DNA of 11,419 bases from Candidatus Poribacteria bacterium (GTDB taxonomy: Bacteria; Poribacteria; WGA-4E; UBA9662), in NCBI GenBank assembly GCA_002729015.1, contig PBVO01000094.1, positions 138,221 through 149,639 on the forward strand. Reading direction: 5' to 3'. Under the pieces are notes generated by a model that did not search any database, was not told the origin of the DNA, and was given only the letters and a program-made list of their open reading frames with translations. How positions within the stretch are numbered: position 1 is the first letter of the stretch; each line of letters opens with the position of its first letter. Positions 1 through 7,359 of the stretch are shown piece by piece. A program made the position numbers and the translations under genes.

Positions 1-362
1 GCTAAGACTGTTTTGATTTTTTCCAATGTTTCTTCTAGAGTTACTGACTTCAGGTTGGTAAGAGCGAATTTCTTTTCTCGAATATCTTCTTCTGAAGCAA
101 TGATTGTATAATCTGTTTCCTCACCAATGAATCGGATCAATCCTTGCAAATCGCCACTAGCTAAGTCAAAGTCAAATTTGGTTGCAAGACCTGACTCATC
201 TCTTTCAGTAACTTCCATTTCTTGACCGATAATCATTGTCGACGGAAACATCATTACTAGAACTAAAAAAGTCCAAACAACCGCTGAGAAGAAACAGTTC
301 AAACTAAATCTTTTGCAAGACTTCGGTTTCTCGAGTGGATTTGAGTAGGGGTTAGATTTCAT
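1..362 (-). CDS. gspD: Type II secretion secretin GspD, N-terminal part (cut by window edge)
   Basis: This reading frame starts at ATG 362-360 and is still open at the left edge after 120 full codons. It is the last visible gene of the operon. Residues 1-20 are basic and residues 21-45 hydrophobic (around FFSAVVWTFLVLVMMFP), which reads as a signal peptide probably cleaved near IIG-QE. From about residue 62 the sequence KFDFDLASGDLQGLIRFIGE, then an IIAS strand and a SVTLEETLEKI helix, matches the N0 (STN-like) domain at the start of secretins. Secretins form the outer-membrane channel and the N0 ring faces the inner-membrane platform. The start is supported by AAGGA six bases upstream (369-373) and an in-frame TAG just before it. 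The secretin core lies outside the window, so the choice of GspD over PilQ rests on the operon context. Confidence 0.85.
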   Translation of the reverse strand, partial: MKSNPYSNPLEKPKSCKRFSLNCFFSAVVWTFLVLVMMFPSTMIIGQEMEVTERDESGLATKFDFDLASGDLQGLIRFIGEETDYTIIASEEDIREKKFALTNLKSVTLEETLEKIKTVL

Positions 363-368
363 TGATTT

Positions 369-373
369 TCCTT
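369..373 (-). promoter_or_regulatory. Ribosome binding site of gspD
   Basis: AAGGA on the minus strand, six bases before the ATG at 362. It fixes the gspD start and suggests that gspD is translated independently of gspM, which ends 93 bases upstream. Confidence 0.6.
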
Positions 374-455
374 GCTATATAACTGTGTGTATTGAAAAAT
401 TATCCGATAGTATTAAGTGTTTCTGTTATCAACCGACTCCAAGTCCACAGGTTTA

Positions 456-1769
456 TCACAGAATGTTAGCAACAAGGGTTAGGTCAAAACCCAGTTGATT
501 TTTCTTCTTATCTGCTACTACTATTTTGAAATCCTTAACTTGTAGCCATCGTAAACTGTTTTCGACAGCATAAATGAAGCGGCTAACTTGTTCAATTTGT
601 CCTTGAAACTTCATAGTAACAATGTAATGGTTAGGTTGATGGGTGTCTGATACTCGATCTAAACTTTGTCGAATAGACCGATGTCTTTGGTGGGTATGAT
701 TCACATAATTCGTAAAATCCCTAATCGCTAGTTGGTCTGAGTCATCGTTCGAACCGTAGTCTTCCAGCAAAATCTCACATTCATCTAATAAAATGCTATT
801 CTTTTTCAGAGGTGAATATCCCTTCACGTCTGCTTGGTTCAAGTTAAGCTGATCGGCAATTAGTCCTTCCTTTCGCTTACTGATTCCCCATAAATCATCT
901 TGAATCTCAGCTTTTATGAAATCAATTAAATCAACACGAGCATCTAAAGGAATTGAAGATGGAAGATGATGAAAGCCATTATGTACCTTTTTTACGTTGT
1001 CTTCACCTCGATTAGAATCCATCTCAATTTCAGCTTCAGTTTCTTCTGAATCCTCGTTCTCATTATTTTCATCGACATCCCAAAAATTCATCATCGAACT
1101 GACTGCATTTTCGGCTTCTTCTGCCAATTGATCCTGCTCTGCTTCTAGATTAGCTAATTCATCGTTTAAAGCATCGAGATACAACTGATTCACGAAAATA
1201 GATTTAGCTTCATTAGCAATCTTAGCTAACTTTTTGCCCGGTTGTTTTTTAATATTTAATTGATAATTGGATTTGACATCTGCACCACTAGCCACACGCG
1301 AAATCTGCCGAGCGATAATTGCTTCTGGCTGTTCACCTACAAATATCGGACCTTGGATCTCTTTGAGCTGATCGATACTCTCAATGGTGCCACCTTTTTG
1401 TTCACGAAAATCTATCAAAAAATTGGCCTTTTCCCTAAAAGAAGGATGAAGGGTAGCTAAGTCAGAAGATCGCCGTGCCTCATTTAGCTTTTTAAGCAGG
1501 TCTAAATCTTTAATCTCACCTGCTAGGGTATCAGAAATAATCCGACCTTGTAGTCCCGTCTGTTCTCTATTAGTTGGTCCAATTTGGATTGCATCCTTGG
1601 CGAGAGACACTAACAATTTAGTTTCTACGAGTTGGTTTTTCTTGACTTTTAGTTCTCGCCCCAGCAAGTCTAAATTTAGATGGTCTTTGGCGAGCCAAAC
1701 AGCCGAGAAAATTACCAAAACACCTAAAACTAATCCTAATTTCTTTTCCCGACTACTTAATTCTTTCAT
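456..1769 (-). CDS. gspM: GspM/PilO-like inner-membrane platform protein, enlarged
   Basis: A 437-residue bitopic protein. A short cytoplasmic start (MKELSSREKK) is followed by one membrane helix at residues 10-27, and the rest should be periplasmic. The last 60 residues (YIVTMKFQGQIEQVSRFIYA, about 382-401, then VKDFKIVVAD and a final strand) match the ferredoxin-like fold of GspM and PilO, which pair with GspL/PilN in the inner-membrane platform. Typical GspM is about 160-200 residues, so roughly 200 are extra. Residues 103-145 resemble a ComEA-type helix-hairpin-helix unit (LIDFREQKGG, then SIDQLKEIQG). Residues 180-220 look like a coiled coil and 230-257 are very acidic. The gene overlaps the end of gspL by 17 bases with only a weak AAGAA upstream, so it is probably translationally coupled. 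Assignment is firm from the C-terminus and position; the role of the insert is unknown. Confidence 0.8.
   Translation of the reverse strand: MKELSSREKKLGLVLGVLVIFSAVWLAKDHLNLDLLGRELKVKKNQLVETKLLVSLAKDAIQIGPTNREQTGLQGRIISDTLAGEIKDLDLLKKLNEARRSSDLATLHPSFREKANFLIDFREQKGGTIESIDQLKEIQGPIFVGEQPEAIIARQISRVASGADVKSNYQLNIKKQPGKKLAKIANEAKSIFVNQLYLDALNDELANLEAEQDQLAEEAENAVSSMMNFWDVDENNENEDSEETEAEIEMDSNRGEDNVKKVHNGFHHLPSSIPLDARVDLIDFIKAEIQDDLWGISKRKEGLIADQLNLNQADVKGYSPLKKNSILLDECEILLEDYGSNDDSDQLAIRDFTNYVNHTHQRHRSIRQSLDRVSDTHQPNHYIVTMKFQGQIEQVSRFIYAVENSLRWLQVKDFKIVVADKKKNQLGFDLTLVANIL
990..1130 (-). other. Acidic linker in periplasmic part of GspM
   Basis: GspM residues 214-260. The segment is dense in Asp, Glu and Asn (for example DVDENNENEDSEETEAEIEM, 231-250) with almost no basic residues until 254. 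It is predicted disordered and lies between the coiled-coil part and the C-terminal ferredoxin-like domain. Confidence 0.6.
1335..1463 (-). other. Helix-hairpin-helix-like segment inside GspM
   Basis: GspM residues 103-145. The pattern is L-x-T-L, then ANFLIDFREQKGG, then TIESIDQLKEIQG. It follows the ComEA/GspK pattern of a helix ending in a hydrophobic pair, RExxG, a short loop, and S-I-x-x-L-x-x-I-x-G. The usual GxG hairpin is replaced by HPSF. The match is by eye; such a domain is not expected in GspM. Confidence 0.5.
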
Positions 1770-3795
1770 TATATTCTTGTCGATCTATGTTTGTTTTTAA
1801 GGCATCGCTTTCCGGATCATCTTTGTCATAAAGTCTTTTTTTCTTAGCTTTGACTTCAGCCTTTTCTTCTTCGCTCATTCTGTCGTATTCTTCTACTGAA
1901 GGCCACCTCGTTTCTTCTCGTTTTTCGCCGATTGTCCTCTCGTTGTTTCCTTTTTTCCCTTCAGTAGACTGTTCCTTTCTGGCTTTATTCTCTTCTTGTT
2001 CCATTTCAAATGATTCGTCTTTTCTGGATTTCTTTGAGTTCGATTCTAATTTAGCTTCCTCGCTTTTATTTTCTCGTTCTGCTTCGTCTCGATTTTTTTC
2101 TTCAGTTGACGGACGATTAGTTTTTGAAATTTGTAGCCCTGTACCGAGATACCGGTGTTCAGCTAAAGTTTTGACTGCCCCAACCTTGATCGAGCAAGTT
2201 ATTTGGACCTGAAATATATTTTTTCGATCTTTATTTACGCTAATGATTTGTCCCTGCTTTAAATTTTTGAAAATGCCCGATTGGTTCAGTGCAGTAACTA
2301 AGTTGCTAATATCCTGATGGGAATTGGCTTCAACATTAAAATTCAGTCGAGCTTTAGTCAAATCATTTAAGTTGGTCAGCTGAAATGTCGTCAAAGCAAC
2401 CTTGGTCCGATCACTGAGACGGAGGCTAAATTCACGAAGTAAATCCAACGCAGATAATCTAGGTTTCATTAGTTGAGTTACAACCAACTCCTGCTTTAAT
2501 GTATTTCTAGCTCGATTGGCTTTAGATTTAAGTTTTTGTAACTGTTGATCAAGATCATCCACTTCAGATTGCTGATATTGACCATAGGATAGGACACCGA
2601 TCGCTAACAATGCTGCAATACCAGTTCCGACTGCTATTCTATACAACATTCGGCGTTGTTGATCGACCTTCTGAATTTGTTGTTTTTCGGGTTTAGGCAA
2701 TAAATCAAGTTCAACTGAGTCGTTCAAAAACGCTAAACCCTGCCCAATTACCACTGCCAACTGGTCGCTAATTTGTAAAAAATCGCTATTGTATTTGACT
2801 TGGAGTACGTCTAGCCTAGATGGAATGTCCCAAATATGAGTCGAAATCGAAAGTGCCCTGGTTAAATAGCTGGCTAACCCACTTAAACGAGAACTACCAC
2901 CAGTGAGTAAAATTTTATCAATACTAACTGGTGGGCTAGACGTATCTTGTTGGTAAGCAATAGTTGATCGTTGTATTTCAGTAGCTAATCGCTGACACCA
3001 TTTTCCTATAGTTGTTTCGGACAATTCGTCATGATCAGCTGGACATAATAAATTTCGTTTTTGGTTTTCATATGTATCGAAGTTTTGTATAGGAATCGCG
3101 TTATCTTCGATGGCTTCGGTTACAGGTGAAACCTCGCTACTTAGGGACAAGGTGAGCTGGTCCCCACCCAGTGGAAAGCTTCTGGAAAATATGACTTTTC
3201 CATCTTTTACGATTGACAAGTCACTCTGGCCCGCCCCAATATCAAGAATCATGGTTCCACTGCTACTTTGCTCAGATAACCTAGATGCCGCGACCATAGC
3301 TGGCATGACTGATTGAGGCGTGACGTTTATTGCTTTTAGTGGTGACAATAAATTCTCTATATCGGCACGTCTGGCAGCAACTAATTCAACTGACAAGGCA
3401 TTGCCTTTTTCAGTCGGATTATAATAATCAAAGACCACTTCTTCAGTTGTAAAGGGAAGAATACTTTCAGCTTGAAAAGCAACGATATTATCTAACTTAT
3501 TAGCATCGTTTAGACCATCAATTGGTAAACCATCTATCCAGCGGGTTGTGAGTAAAGCTCGAGAAATCGATAATACTACAGGTGATTTTTTTGGAATTTC
3601 AAGTGAATTGACTGCGACTTTCATACTATCGGAGGTTACTTGCATTCCTCTACCAAGTAATTTCCTCTCTTCATACTCAACAACCGCACTATGAGAAATA
3701 GTAATTTCACCACTGTCGTGCTTCTGTTCTAAATAGGCTGCTTTGACGCTATGTGTACCAATATCTATAGAAACAATGTGTCGTTTTTTTGCCAT
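1753..3795 (-). CDS. gspL: GspL-type platform protein: PilM-PilN fusion with charged C-terminal tail
   Basis: A 680-residue protein. Residues 5-365 are a PilM/FtsA-like actin fold: first phosphate loop DIGTHSVK (11-18), second DIGAGQSDLS (185-194), and the adenosine motif LLTGGSSRLSGL (296-307). A membrane helix at about 383-405 (LYRIAVGTGIAALLAIGVLS) is followed by a coiled-coil stretch (410-440). Residues 442-537 then resemble the periplasmic ferredoxin-like domain of PilN/GspL. This is the GspL layout (PilM fused to PilN), which binds GspE on the cytoplasmic side and GspM in the membrane. Unlike many proteobacterial GspL proteins, the nucleotide motifs look intact and PilM-like. After residue 556 comes a 125-residue highly charged tail that is not part of the family. 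The gene follows gspK by 48 bases and overlaps gspM by 17. PilM annotation would be equally defensible; function is well supported by position. Confidence 0.85.
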   Translation of the reverse strand: MAKKRHIVSIDIGTHSVKAAYLEQKHDSGEITISHSAVVEYEERKLLGRGMQVTSDSMKVAVNSLEIPKKSPVVLSISRALLTTRWIDGLPIDGLNDANKLDNIVAFQAESILPFTTEEVVFDYYNPTEKGNALSVELVAARRADIENLLSPLKAINVTPQSVMPAMVAASRLSEQSSSGTMILDIGAGQSDLSIVKDGKVIFSRSFPLGGDQLTLSLSSEVSPVTEAIEDNAIPIQNFDTYENQKRNLLCPADHDELSETTIGKWCQRLATEIQRSTIAYQQDTSSPPVSIDKILLTGGSSRLSGLASYLTRALSISTHIWDIPSRLDVLQVKYNSDFLQISDQLAVVIGQGLAFLNDSVELDLLPKPEKQQIQKVDQQRRMLYRIAVGTGIAALLAIGVLSYGQYQQSEVDDLDQQLQKLKSKANRARNTLKQELVVTQLMKPRLSALDLLREFSLRLSDRTKVALTTFQLTNLNDLTKARLNFNVEANSHQDISNLVTALNQSGIFKNLKQGQIISVNKDRKNIFQVQITCSIKVGAVKTLAEHRYLGTGLQISKTNRPSTEEKNRDEAERENKSEEAKLESNSKKSRKDESFEMEQEENKARKEQSTEGKKGNNERTIGEKREETRWPSVEEYDRMSEEEKAEVKAKKKRLYDKDDPESDALKTNIDRQEYNERIK
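1756..2130 (-). other. Highly charged low-complexity tail of GspL
   Basis: GspL residues 556-680. Of residues 561-680, 67 of 120 are Lys, Arg, Glu or Asp by hand count, mixed as in a single alpha-helix or coiled coil (for example SEEEKAEVKAKKKR, 641-654). With one membrane helix and a cytoplasmic N-terminus, this tail should be periplasmic. No homologue is recognised. Confidence 0.7.
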
Positions 3796-3843
3796 CTTTT
3801 ATTTGACCATCATCATTTTTGGACCATTTTTTTTCATTTTGGT

Positions 3844-5262
3844 TTAGTATTGCCGCCAATAAGTCAATTTGATGTTTTCACCTGTTCGGTCAATAATTGA
3901 CTCACATTTGGATACTATCTTTCCATTACTATCAATACCTGAACCTGTGATCAAAAACCCGTGGGATCGGGAAGTAATACGTCCAGCTAAATCCTTAAAA
4001 ATATTCATGTTAAGCCCTTCAACTTCGAACAGATCAGTAATTTTTTGAAAAGGGTTTCCTGCGACGTTTTCCAAACTGGGGTCGGTATCCTGGGGCGTTG
4101 TTTCGCGTCTGGTAATAATGGATGAAACGATTTCTTCTGTCATGTTGGGCAATAACATCAGTACTTCTGCGGGAGCCGTATTCAGATTAATCAAACCAGA
4201 TATTGTGTTTCCTTCGACCACAGTAATATAATCTACGATTTCTCTGAATTCGTCTTCGGTAATTAGCTTGACATCTTTTAAATCATCAATATTATCAAAA
4301 TTTCCGTTTTCATCCCGATGATTAATAATACGATCCGCTGTACCTTCTCCAATTCCGTCTAAGTCGGCTAATTTTTCCGTATCAGCTGAATTAATATTGA
4401 CTTTATCTTCATTGTCATCGTTAGTAGAAAGGCGATCTTCAATTTGACTGAAAATATCGTCGGGAACGGCAGAAGCGTCCAGTAAATCGCCGAGACTATC
4501 GAAACTTCTTCCTTCAACTAAGGCCTTGGCTTCATCCTCATCAAAAACAGATGAATTATTCCCTCCTTGGATTTGGCGTATTTGTTCTACATCTGCCTGG
4601 TTGATGTTAGTTCGTTCTTTACCATCAGCTGAGGTGTTTTTATCAGTTGAGTAAACAGTAATATAGTCAATTAACCCATTTAGTTGAGTTTGACCACTGG
4701 AATTAATCTGTGTTGTTCCTAGGGCATTACCAAACAAAATCTGCTCCGTCATACCCTCAACTCTTCCCAAGTCTCGAATAGTACGGAATGGTCGAGATTC
4801 TTCTATTTTTTGGGCTAAGGTCTGTACCCCTTCTTCCATATTACTATCTTCTCGGTATCCCGCCGATTGAAGTAATTTATCCAAGGTCTCGGTATCAACG
4901 GTGTTGATGTTAATTTTCGATCCCTCATCAGTCAAGTTTGCTGAAAAGTTTAATACTTTCCCAACCTGAATCCCATCTTCGACTTGTCCACTGATAGGTT
5001 CGGCCCAAACTTCACCCAATGAATCAAAACTAGTCTGATCAGCACGCAAATAGGCTATAGCTGTCTCAACACCGGATTTGGCAGCATAGTAGTACTTGGT
5101 ACGGTCAGTAAAATTAGCTTGTGCCCTTTGTTCTAACCGAATAGAAAACAAAAACTGAGTAGCTAACACCGATAAGATAGCCATAACCCACAAAGCTGAA
5201 ATCAAGGATAAGCCTAATTCCGGATTGTCAGAATTAATGTCCTTTCTTTTTTTTCGATCCAT
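3844..5262 (-). CDS. gspK: Minor pseudopilin GspK with four tandem helix-hairpin-helix units
   Basis: A 472-residue protein; typical GspK is about 300-330. The N-terminus has a class III prepilin signal: basic leader, PELG at 14-17, then the hydrophobic segment LSLISALWVMAILSVLATQF. It lacks the Glu at mature position 5 that other pseudopilins have, a known GspK trait. RAQANFTDRTKYYYAAKSGV (46-65) is the family's conserved follow-up. Residues 116-429 hold four units that each start with a (I/L)N(I/L)N(T/Q/S)A-like motif. The end (SHGFLITGSG, 433-442, to LTYWRQY) is also GspK-like. GspK caps the pseudopilus tip together with GspI and GspJ. The gene follows gspJ after 16 bases with no clear Shine-Dalgarno sequence, which suggests coupling. 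Confidence 0.92.
   Translation of the reverse strand: MDRKKRKDINSDNPELGLSLISALWVMAILSVLATQFLFSIRLEQRAQANFTDRTKYYYAAKSGVETAIAYLRADQTSFDSLGEVWAEPISGQVEDGIQVGKVLNFSANLTDEGSKININTVDTETLDKLLQSAGYREDSNMEEGVQTLAQKIEESRPFRTIRDLGRVEGMTEQILFGNALGTTQINSSGQTQLNGLIDYITVYSTDKNTSADGKERTNINQADVEQIRQIQGGNNSSVFDEDEAKALVEGRSFDSLGDLLDASAVPDDIFSQIEDRLSTNDDNEDKVNINSADTEKLADLDGIGEGTADRIINHRDENGNFDNIDDLKDVKLITEDEFREIVDYITVVEGNTISGLINLNTAPAEVLMLLPNMTEEIVSSIITRRETTPQDTDPSLENVAGNPFQKITDLFEVEGLNMNIFKDLAGRITSRSHGFLITGSGIDSNGKIVSKCESIIDRTGENIKLTYWRQY
3976..4917 (-). repeat. Four tandem HhH/SAM-like protein repeats in GspK
   Basis: In-frame degenerate protein repeats. Unit 1, residues 116-182, begins KININTVDTETLDKL. Unit 2, 218-278, begins TNINQADVEQIRQI. 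Unit 3, 288-348, begins VNINSADTEKLADL and has the full hairpin GIGEGTADRI with NHRDENGNF. Unit 4, 358-429, begins INLNTAPAEVLMLL. Each ends in a short F-x-x-I/L-x-D-L stretch. Unit 3 is closest to ComEA. Standard GspK has two such SAM-like domains. Confidence 0.8.
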
Positions 5263-5278
5263 TAGTCACATTGTGCCG

Positions 5279-6217
5279 TTAACCACCTGTTTCTCTAGAA
5301 AAGTTGGCACTCATTACTAAATAAACCAGTGTGGATTGAGTGACAGTACCACTGCTGCTCGATACTGCGTTATCGGACAAAGCAGAACTGACAGAGTTTG
5401 TTTCTTCTTGATTGTAGGTTGCGTCTTCCGAAACGGAAACTAAAACCTGTACGGCTAATGGAATCAGTTCTGGGTCTTCCCATGATTCGTACCATTCCTC
5501 ACCGTCAAAATATTTTAAATCAAACGAAGATACTTGTGTTGCTATGGTGGTCACTACCGCCTCGATTGGGTTTCCTTCCTCGTCGGTGTCTGGTAGTTCA
5601 CCTGTTTCTAACAAAGGTGTAACGATTACTTCTGGATCCAGCTCAGTGGTAGCAATTCTTAACAAGGAAACTTCGGTTGTTTCTTCTTCTGATCGATTGG
5701 CTTGCAACTGACCAGATAGCGATGATGGGTCCCACATTGATTCCAACGGTTCAGGTTCTGGTCCAATCATGTAAATAATGCGCTGAACATCCGTCGTTGT
5801 TGCGTTTGACAATTCATCTGTTTCGCTACTGGTTTCAATACCACCAATCCTATTCAGTTGTTGAACAATAGGATCAGGAGTAGTTTTGACCAAGGTGACG
5901 AAACTGATGATATCTTGTTGCATAATTCCACTATCATCGGATTCTGTATCTTGACTAACTAATAATAGGTTAGTATCGCCCTCGACTGCTTGCAGATTCA
6001 CCAAATCAGTTGTAACTTGATTTAAACTGGCTCGGCATTTTTGCATTAGTGATATTCTGACCTCAGAGTTATTGTAGGTACGAGTTGCCATTCGAAAAGT
6101 AGAGTATGTGACACCTGCAAAAATAGACAAAATAGAGATTGAAACTAGCAACTCGATTAAAGAAAAACCGTCAATATTTGTACTACTGAATTGTTCCCTG
6201 TTTTTCAGCTTATCCAT
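5279..6217 (-). CDS. gspJ: Minor pseudopilin GspJ
   Basis: A 312-residue type IV pilin-like protein. The prepilin cleavage site is IDG-FSLIELLVSISIL: Gly17 at -1, Phe18 at +1 and Glu22 at +5. The helix that follows (STFRMATRTYNNSEVRISLM, 39-58) and the end pattern FDLKYFDGEEWYESW (232-246) with IPLAVQVLVSV (252-262) match GspJ. GspJ forms the tip complex with GspI and GspK. It is longer than the usual 190-240 residues because of acidic and Ser/Thr-rich stretches at about 85-145, 170-220 and 263-292. The start overlaps the gspI stop by eight bases, so translation is probably coupled. Confidence 0.88.
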   Translation of the reverse strand: MDKLKNREQFSSTNIDGFSLIELLVSISILSIFAGVTYSTFRMATRTYNNSEVRISLMQKCRASLNQVTTDLVNLQAVEGDTNLLLVSQDTESDDSGIMQQDIISFVTLVKTTPDPIVQQLNRIGGIETSSETDELSNATTTDVQRIIYMIGPEPEPLESMWDPSSLSGQLQANRSEEETTEVSLLRIATTELDPEVIVTPLLETGELPDTDEEGNPIEAVVTTIATQVSSFDLKYFDGEEWYESWEDPELIPLAVQVLVSVSEDATYNQEETNSVSSALSDNAVSSSSGTVTQSTLVYLVMSANFSRETGG

Positions 6218-6674
6218 TGCTATTTTCTGGGTTTCCTTGGTTTTGTTGCTGTTGGATTTGTCGATCGGATACCAATGCTTGCAAAGACATGGACTTCTCC
6301 TTCTGACGATATTGCCAAAAAACCGAAACTGTTATTCGCCGCAGACCTTCTAGTTCTTCTGACTCAATATCAGAGACGGTAATGGACCAAGTATACTGGT
6401 CGTTTCCATCAAATTCTCCTTCCTCAGTTCGTACCTCAGGGAAGCCTTCTGCTTCAACCTCCCCCATTTTGTATTTAAGTAGATACAGTGCGGTGGTTCT
6501 ATTTTCAGCCAGTGCCTGCCCTCTGGCTCCTGAAGTAAAAGCATTCAATAGAGGAGGCAAGGACAACCCCAATATAGCGATAGTAACTACGATTTCAACT
6601 AGCGTAAATCCTCTCTCTTCAGATTCGGCTAACCGACCCGATTTAAGAACTATTTCTCTCCAGCATTTCGGCAC
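6210..6674 (-). CDS. gspI: Minor pseudopilin GspI
   Basis: A 154-residue pseudopilin. The class III signal is EERG-FTLVEIVVTIAILGL: Gly22 at -1, Phe23 at +1, Glu27 at +5. The segment RGQALAENRTTALYLLKYKM (51-70) is a typical GspI pattern, and length fits the family (about 120-150). GspI is the hub of the I-J-K tip complex. The start is GTG at 6674, the only canonical start codon in frame before the pilin signal; GGA lies about eleven bases upstream. It overlaps gspH by 32 bases. The C-terminus ends in a Gln/Asn-rich tail (QIQQQQNQGNPENSNG). Confidence 0.88.
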   Translation of the reverse strand: MPKCWREIVLKSGRLAESEERGFTLVEIVVTIAILGLSLPPLLNAFTSGARGQALAENRTTALYLLKYKMGEVEAEGFPEVRTEEGEFDGNDQYTWSITVSDIESEELEGLRRITVSVFWQYRQKEKSMSLQALVSDRQIQQQQNQGNPENSNG

Positions 6675-7359
6675 TGATCCGTTCCAATTTTATACGAGCA
6701 GTAGCATGCTCAATTTGAATTAGTATGGTTGGTTTTTGTTCTTCGCTTACGGCACCGACAGTTGAATTTTGGCTTTGAAGGACAATTTCAGCTTGTGAGG
6801 CCGTACCGTTCGGTGAAAAATAGATGTAACCTTGTCCTGTTTGGAGGTTACTAGATTCGATTTGTGTGATATTATGTTTAATATCCAGACTTGAAAATTG
6901 AACTGAGTCATTCAACTGTTGTGGTTGACCGATTAGTATTCCAGCCCGTGTGGCTGTCGGCTGACTAGTATTTAAAACTGACCCTGTCTGCAAAGTAGCT
7001 ACTTGTTGACTAACTTGGCTAGGCTCCACCAGCGACATATTTTGCCCCGTATTGGCGCTAAACTGTTGATTCAAAGTTTCTACATCGGCTAGCCAGTAAC
7101 GATTCTGATCCATATCTAAAACTACGAAAAAACCAGATTGTTCGGTAATCGCCATGTTACGAGCAAAGTAGCACAAATCCCGTATTCCCTTTGCTGAGGC
7201 TTTTAACCGACGGGAAGCAGCCACACCTTTGAATGAAGGCATAGCAACTGAAGATAGAACCGCAATGATAGTTAATACAATCATCACTTCTATTAAAGTG
7301 AATCCTGCAGATAACTGCCTATCAGATTTAACCTTCGTCTTCAACCCAATTAGTAACAT
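6643..7359 (-). CDS. gspH: Minor pseudopilin GspH (FimT-like)
   Basis: A pseudopilin with the signal LSAG-FTLIEVMIVLTIIAVL (+1 Phe, +5 Glu), followed by FKGVAASRRLKASAKGIRDL, the usual GspH/FimT helix continuation. Near the end GYIYFSPNGTASQAEIVLQ and ILIQIEHATARIKL match the C-terminal strands of the family. Between them lies a Gln/Ser/Thr-rich insert that makes it longer than common GspH (about 170-190 residues). The start is uncertain. The frame opens at ATG 7401, but that overlaps gspG by 74 bases. ATG 7359, giving a 19-residue basic leader and 32 bases of overlap, is preferred here. GTG 7380 and TTG 7344 are alternatives, and none has a strong Shine-Dalgarno sequence. GspH is a minor component below the tip of the pseudopilus. 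Confidence 0.85.
   Translation of the reverse strand: MLLIGLKTKVKSDRQLSAGFTLIEVMIVLTIIAVLSSVAMPSFKGVAASRRLKASAKGIRDLCYFARNMAITEQSGFFVVLDMDQNRYWLADVETLNQQFSANTGQNMSLVEPSQVSQQVATLQTGSVLNTSQPTATRAGILIGQPQQLNDSVQFSSLDIKHNITQIESSNLQTGQGYIYFSPNGTASQAEIVLQSQNSTVGAVSEEQKPTILIQIEHATARIKLERISAEMLERNSS

Noticed and set aside
363..455. Possible internal promoter before gspD (TTGATA with TACTAT or GATAAT)
   Set aside because: Spacings of 14 and 22 bases are outside the normal range; only the ribosome binding site is supported.
1850..2212. Plus-strand 120-residue open frame
   Set aside because: It is antisense to the charged tail of GspL. The Ser/Phe/Leu-rich product is what the complement of Glu/Lys-rich codons gives, with no ribosome site or family match.
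3799..3837. Twelve-codon minus-strand frame (MKKNGPKMMMVK) in the gspK-gspL gap
   Set aside because: It ends four bases before the gspL start and could be a coupling leader, but it has no ribosome site and such short A-rich frames are common by chance.
6382..6723. Plus-strand 113-residue open frame
   Set aside because: It lies wholly antisense to gspI and the end of gspH, which are firmly identified.
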